Both the position numbers and the translations under genes were made by a program. From Microbacterium sp. SZ1 (GTDB lineage: Bacteria; Actinomycetota; Actinomycetes; Actinomycetales; Microbacteriaceae): a stretch of DNA of 64,000 nucleotides. Shown here piece by piece: positions 61,628 through 64,000 of the stretch. Numbering within the stretch: the stretch's first letter is position 1; every line of letters begins with the position of its first letter. The stretch is from NCBI RefSeq assembly GCF_002362255.1, contig NZ_LPVV01000038.1, forward strand, positions 366,878 to 430,877, in the 5' to 3' direction. The notes beneath the pieces are model-generated. The model made no database searches, was not told where the DNA came from, and saw only the letters and a program-made list of their open reading frames with translations.

Positions 61628-61800
61628 CGCGCGCCAGGGGCGTCGCGCTGATCGAGACGCGCGCCGCTGTCGAGGCGGCGGGACAGCTCGTCGTGCAACC
61701 CGGAGTACGCGTCTGCTCGCGCAGCCAACGGCTGCCCCTCGATCAGGCGCAGGCGACTCCACAGACCGTCGGTCGGCTCGTTCGTCGTCTCATCGCTCAC
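61624..61800 (-). CDS. Small protein of 58 aa, first gene of the tlyA operon
   Basis: A short gene supported by signals at both ends. The GTG at 61800 is 6 nt after a TACAGT -10 (minus strand, 61807-61812), and the stop overlaps the tlyA start as ATGA. The product (VSDETTNEPTDGLWSRLRLI at the start) is hydrophilic, helix-prone (LAARADAYSGLHDELSRRLD), and has no cysteine. I do not recognise it with certainty; small helical proteins at this place are common in Microbacteriaceae operons. It may serve chiefly to bring the ribosome to tlyA. Confidence 0.75.
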   Translation of the reverse strand: MSDETTNEPTDGLWSRLRLIEGQPLAARADAYSGLHDELSRRLDSGARLDQRDAPGAR

Positions 61801-61806
61801 GTGTCT

Positions 61807-61812
61807 ACTGTA
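61807..61812 (-). promoter_or_regulatory. -10 element TACAGT of the tlyA-nadK-recN operon
   Basis: Minus-strand TACAGT with 6 nt to GTG 61800; leaderless promoter that starts the four-gene operon. Confidence 0.6.
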
Positions 61813-61866
61813 CGCGGCGGCTGCGACAGCGGGCCGGAGCCACGGCGGCCGCCCGCCCGCCCTGCA

Positions 61867-62904
61867 TCAGGGCCGGTGGAAGGGGTCGTCGTAGAGACGC
61901 TCCGGCACTCGGAGCACGAACACCGGAGTCCCCGACGACCAGATCGCGGATGCGCCAGCGCGGAGCAGATCGATCTGCTCGTCGCCCTCTGCGAGGATCT
62001 CCACATCGGGCCCGGAGACACGCACGGACGCGCCGTTGACGGAGTGGATGCCGTCCTTCACCGAGACAGCCGGATACGGCTCGTGGAGGTCGCGGAGATC
62101 GCGGAGGATGTAGGTCGGCCGCGATCCCTCGGGCGCGGCGAGGACGTGCTTGGGCCGGTCGATGCCGGTGAGAACGAGTGCCGAATCGATGCCGGCGCGC
62201 ACTGCGCCGAGGATGTCGGTGTCGAGCCGGTCGCCGATGAAGAGCGGCTTCTGGGCGCCGAAGCGCGACAGCGCCTCCTCGAAGATCGGCACCTCAGGTT
62301 TGCCGGCGACCGTCGCCAGTCGACCGATCGCCGTGTGGACCGCGGACACGAGCGTGCCGTTGCCCGGTGCGACGCCGCGCTCGCGCGGGATCGTCCAATC
62401 GGTGTTGGTGGCGATCCACGGGATGCCGCCCTCGTCCTCGGGGACCTTCAGTGCGAAGGCAGCCTCGGCGAGGTCGGTCCACGCCACCTCGGGGGCGAAG
62501 CCCTGCACCACGGCCGCCGGCGAGTCCTCGGCTGAGCGCGTGACGGTGTAGCCGGCCTTCTCCGCCTCGTCCACGAGTCCGTCGCCCCCGACGATGAGAA
62601 GGGTGGCCGGCGGGGGGACGATTCCTACGAGCAGTCGCATCGCCGCCTGAGGACTGGTGATCACATCGTCCGGGGCGACGTCGAGACCGAGGCTGCTGAG
62701 GTGCGCAGCGACCGAGGCATCGGTCCGAGAGGCGTTGTTCGTGATGTAGCCGAGACGCACCGATTCCGCAGCCCGGTTGAGGCTCTCGACCGCGTGCGGC
62801 AGCGCGCCTGGACCGGCGTAGACCACCCCGTCGAGGTCGGCCAGCACGGCATCGACACCCTCGAGCGGTGTGCGCTGCGTCTGCTTCTTCGAGAACAACC
62901 CCAC
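61867..62904 (-). CDS. HAD-IIA family phosphatase (NagD-like)
   Basis: A 345-aa HAD hydrolase. Motif I VLADLDGVVYAGPGALP is at about residues 20-36, motif II LGYITNNASRTDASVAAHL at about 52-70, and motif III/IV KPEVPIFEEAL and FIGDRLDTDILGAVRAGIDS at about 205-241. The cap is of type C2. A C-terminal extension of about 80 residues (after AAPEGSRPTY) is typical of actinobacterial members at this place (Rv1692-like, glycerol phosphate phosphatase in mycobacteria). GTG 62904 has GGAGG about 15 nt upstream, in the tail of the preceding gene. Confidence 0.9.
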   Translation of the reverse strand: MGLFSKKQTQRTPLEGVDAVLADLDGVVYAGPGALPHAVESLNRAAESVRLGYITNNASRTDASVAAHLSSLGLDVAPDDVITSPQAAMRLLVGIVPPPATLLIVGGDGLVDEAEKAGYTVTRSAEDSPAAVVQGFAPEVAWTDLAEAAFALKVPEDEGGIPWIATNTDWTIPRERGVAPGNGTLVSAVHTAIGRLATVAGKPEVPIFEEALSRFGAQKPLFIGDRLDTDILGAVRAGIDSALVLTGIDRPKHVLAAPEGSRPTYILRDLRDLHEPYPAVSVKDGIHSVNGASVRVSGPDVEILAEGDEQIDLLRAGASAIWSSGTPVFVLRVPERLYDDPFHRP

Positions 62905-62910
62905 CGCGCC

Positions 62911-64000
<1,090 letters not shown>

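Overview
The window is high-GC, gene-dense actinobacterial chromosome and most likely comes from Microbacterium or a close relative in Microbacteriaceae. This rests on gene content and order: mraZ-rsmH, a PASTA Ser/Thr kinase, GarA with two MerR regulators, class II DAHP synthase, ImuA'-ImuB-DnaE2, DUF222-HNH, and the run xerD-parA-scpA-scpB-rluB-tyrA-cmk-der. It also rests on many apparently leaderless genes, in which a TANNNT hexamer sits 6-7 nt before the start codon. The genus is an inference, because no database search was possible. I see no rRNA, CRISPR array, insertion sequence or prophage. One tRNA (Pro-GGG) is present.

Layout. 1-1.6 kb is the entry to the dcw cluster, with rsmH cut by the left edge, mraZ with its operator boxes, and a DUF3040 protein. 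1.7-6.6 kb holds a polyprenyl diphosphate synthase, an Rv2175c-like DNA-binding protein, a secreted LysM muramidase-like protein and a PASTA kinase. 6.6-21.7 kb is core metabolism and regulation: DAHP synthase, PlsC, acyl-CoA ligase, peptide deformylase, a MinD-like ATPase, pyruvate carboxylase, an orphan ParA, MerR/FtsR/GarA, CopC and lipoamide dehydrogenase. 21.7-24.7 kb is a compact operon of type III polyketide synthase, methyltransferase and FAD monooxygenase, resembling the phenolic-lipid srsABC operon. 24.7-26.5 kb holds small housekeeping genes. 26.5-32.4 kb is the mutagenic repair cassette imuA'-imuB-dnaE2 behind a probable LexA box.

32.4-43.4 kb is more accessory. It contains a hypothetical protein with a 15-bp repeat, a 395-bp intergenic stretch with a possible small transcription unit, DUF72, a TetR/MFS/amidohydrolase unit with paired palindromic operators, several small proteins, the tRNA, a DUF222-HNH gene behind a second LexA box, and a Nudix-NYN fusion. 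43.5-50.1 kb is the cell-cycle and condensin operon parA-scpA-scpB-rluB-tyrA-cmk-der, coupled by short overlaps. Its scpA-scpB junction carries a local duplication that creates a chimeric 32-codon ORF. 50.2-54.9 kb is a four-gene exporter (lipoprotein, adaptor with a peptidoglycan-binding domain, ATPase, FtsX-like permease) lying between parA and xerD. 55.0-63 kb contains xerD, a Nudix hydrolase, pyrG, then an overlapping operon of a 58-aa protein, tlyA, nadK and recN, and a HAD phosphatase. A TPR-like protein with a hexanucleotide repeat runs off the right edge.

Themes: envelope growth and division control (mraZ, the kinase, GarA, FtsR, LysM protein, scpAB), the SOS response (two LexA sites), and tight ATGA/TGATG coupling within operons.
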